Below, piece by piece: positions 23,615 through 24,603 of a stretch of DNA of 24,603 bases. The notes below the pieces were generated by a model, which was given only the letters and a program-made list of their open reading frames with translations, was not told the origin of the DNA and searched no databases. This stretch comes from an uncultured Lachnospiraceae bacterium (lineage in GTDB: Bacteria; Bacillota; Clostridia; Lachnospirales; Lachnospiraceae): positions 1 through 24,603 of the forward strand of contig CADCRB010000005.1 of NCBI GenBank assembly GCA_902803745.1, read 5' to 3'. Position 1 is the stretch's first letter, and each line of letters opens with the position of its first letter. The position numbers and the translations under genes were made by a program.

Positions 23615-24603
23615 CTTTATTACCTCCTTCCCTGTTGTGAAATTCCGGGATGGGCCGGGTTGTAAGCAGATTATATTGTTTGATCATGCTCAATGATGCA
23701 AGAGCTGATGCTGCAAGAGCGATTATACTTCCTGCATAGTAAACCCAATCGTGAACCGGTGCAGTAAGTGCTATAAGAAAAGCAACGATCTCCGCAGCTA
23801 AAGGAAAGAGCACTATCATTTTCATGCTCTGTTCCTTGAGTTTTGCACAATATCTCAAAACCGTCACCTGCATAATTATTCCCGCTACACAGGCAATGAA
23901 GCAGATGACAACAGATCGCGTCCTGGCCGACGAACCCGAAAGCAGCACAAAGAGTACAGCAAACGTCACCATCACGCCTACGATCTTGGTAATGCCATTA
24001 TTTTTTTTCACACCATGCTTTCTGATTCCCTGCTTAGCTTCCTCAAGCGCTTCTCCGCTTAATGCCCCCAGATCATTTGCATGGCTTTCCCTGTCAACTA
24101 TGGAAATAATCTCCTGTCTGTAGAAATAATGTACGGTCAGTGCAGCAACAGAGGATATCATCAAAACAGTGGCAGGAAGAATAAGCACACTTGCTATACA
24201 GGATACGATAAACAGCACCACCGCTATTATCGCAGATGTCTTAAGGAACTTGCCGATATCTACCGGAATATCGGCAGATATCTTTCCTGTCTCTCCGTTA
24301 ATCACACCGTAAGCAAGCCTGTCACCCTTTCGCCAGGTTAAAAACCACACGGGAAAAAGATTAAGATGACTATCTATGATCTTGCTCCCGAACAGCTCAC
24401 TTTTTGCCTGCGCGGCAGAAGGAAGCTCCACTCTGGCACCGGCTCTGAACTGTGACTCAACATTCTTTATGACGTGATCTTCAGCCATTGCAAGCGCCTG
24501 TTCAGCATATACATCGGCTTCAACATCCGCTGTATCCGCAAAAAAACCGGCAAGATACGCAGGATTAAACTCCGTCATATCTTCTTTATTATAGGGTGCG
24601 ATC
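23601..24603 (-). CDS. Multi-spanning membrane protein, C-terminal part (partial, runs off window)
   Basis: The frame is open through the window edge; the codons before the ATG at 24578 read IAPYNKED, and that ATG has no ribosome site, so the visible 325 residues are only the 3' part. The soluble start shows NPAYLAGFFAD and then LFPVWFLTWRKGDRLAYGVINGETGK. From memory these match Lachnospiraceae proteins whose missing N-terminus carries two zinc ribbons. About six hydrophobic helices follow (first pair near 113-150, others after 195) with a polar Lys/Glu loop between. It overlaps the TPM gene by 14 bases. The pair probably works together at the membrane; the activity is unknown. Confidence 0.85.
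   Translation of the reverse strand, partial: IAPYNKEDMTEFNPAYLAGFFADTADVEADVYAEQALAMAEDHVIKNVESQFRAGARVELPSAAQAKSELFGSKIIDSHLNLFPVWFLTWRKGDRLAYGVINGETGKISADIPVDIGKFLKTSAIIAVVLFIVSCIASVLILPATVLMISSVAALTVHYFYRQEIISIVDRESHANDLGALSGEALEEAKQGIRKHGVKKNNGITKIVGVMVTFAVLFVLLSGSSARTRSVVICFIACVAGIIMQVTVLRYCAKLKEQSMKMIVLFPLAAEIVAFLIALTAPVHDWVYYAGSIIALAASALASLSMIKQYNLLTTRPIPEFHNREGGNKDVGK

Noticed and set aside
1..24603. CRISPR array, tRNA, rRNA, insertion sequence or prophage
   Set aside because: No regularly spaced direct repeats, cloverleaf-like segments, transposase or integrase motifs were seen on reading both strands.

Overview
The window reads as part of the chromosome of an anaerobic Gram-positive bacterium, most likely of the Lachnospiraceae (Butyrivibrio/Roseburia-like). 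This rests on strong AGGAGG-type ribosome sites, moderate GC, a single-chain Gram-positive-type PurL, an Ala/Glu/Pro-rich lipoprotein linker and several small unknown proteins of clostridial character. This is an inference from style, not from a marker gene. No rRNA, tRNA, CRISPR array, insertion sequence or phage gene was seen. No stretch over 300 bases lacks a gene; the longest gap is 171 bases (22673-22843).

Region A (1-8638, minus strand) is a tightly packed five-gene run. In transcription order it holds a large protein with a CRP-like cyclic-nucleotide-binding fold, a 161-residue unknown protein, full-length purL (purine synthesis) and two tandem, clearly duplicated family-2 glycosyltransferases. 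A few codons of a convergent plus-strand gene may be visible at the left edge. Region B (8771-9453) is the only complete plus-strand gene, upp (uracil salvage), closed by a textbook terminator.

Region C (9452-22765, minus strand) is one coherent sugar or polyol catabolic locus of about 13 kb. Promoter P1 with a LacI-type operator drives an FGGY kinase, a GatD-like polyol-phosphate dehydrogenase, an aldo/keto reductase, GatZ, GatY, an unknown 189-residue protein and a LacI-family repressor. Immediately after the repressor gene, promoter P2 carries the same operator core (CGAAACGTTTCG). It drives an ABC importer (permease, double ATPase, permease, lipoprotein binding protein) and a FucU-type mutarotase. 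The logical reading is that the importer brings in a galacto-configured sugar or hexitol and the kinase phosphorylates it. GatD then oxidises the product to a tagatose phosphate, and GatYZ cleaves tagatose-1,6-bisphosphate to triose phosphates. The PTS of the classical galactitol operon would thus be replaced by ABC transporter plus kinase. The repressor would control both halves and itself.

Region D (22775-24603, minus strand) holds a secreted/membrane TPM-domain protein with a Gly-rich tail, ended by a terminator just upstream of P1. It overlaps the 3' part of a multi-spanning membrane protein that runs off the right edge.
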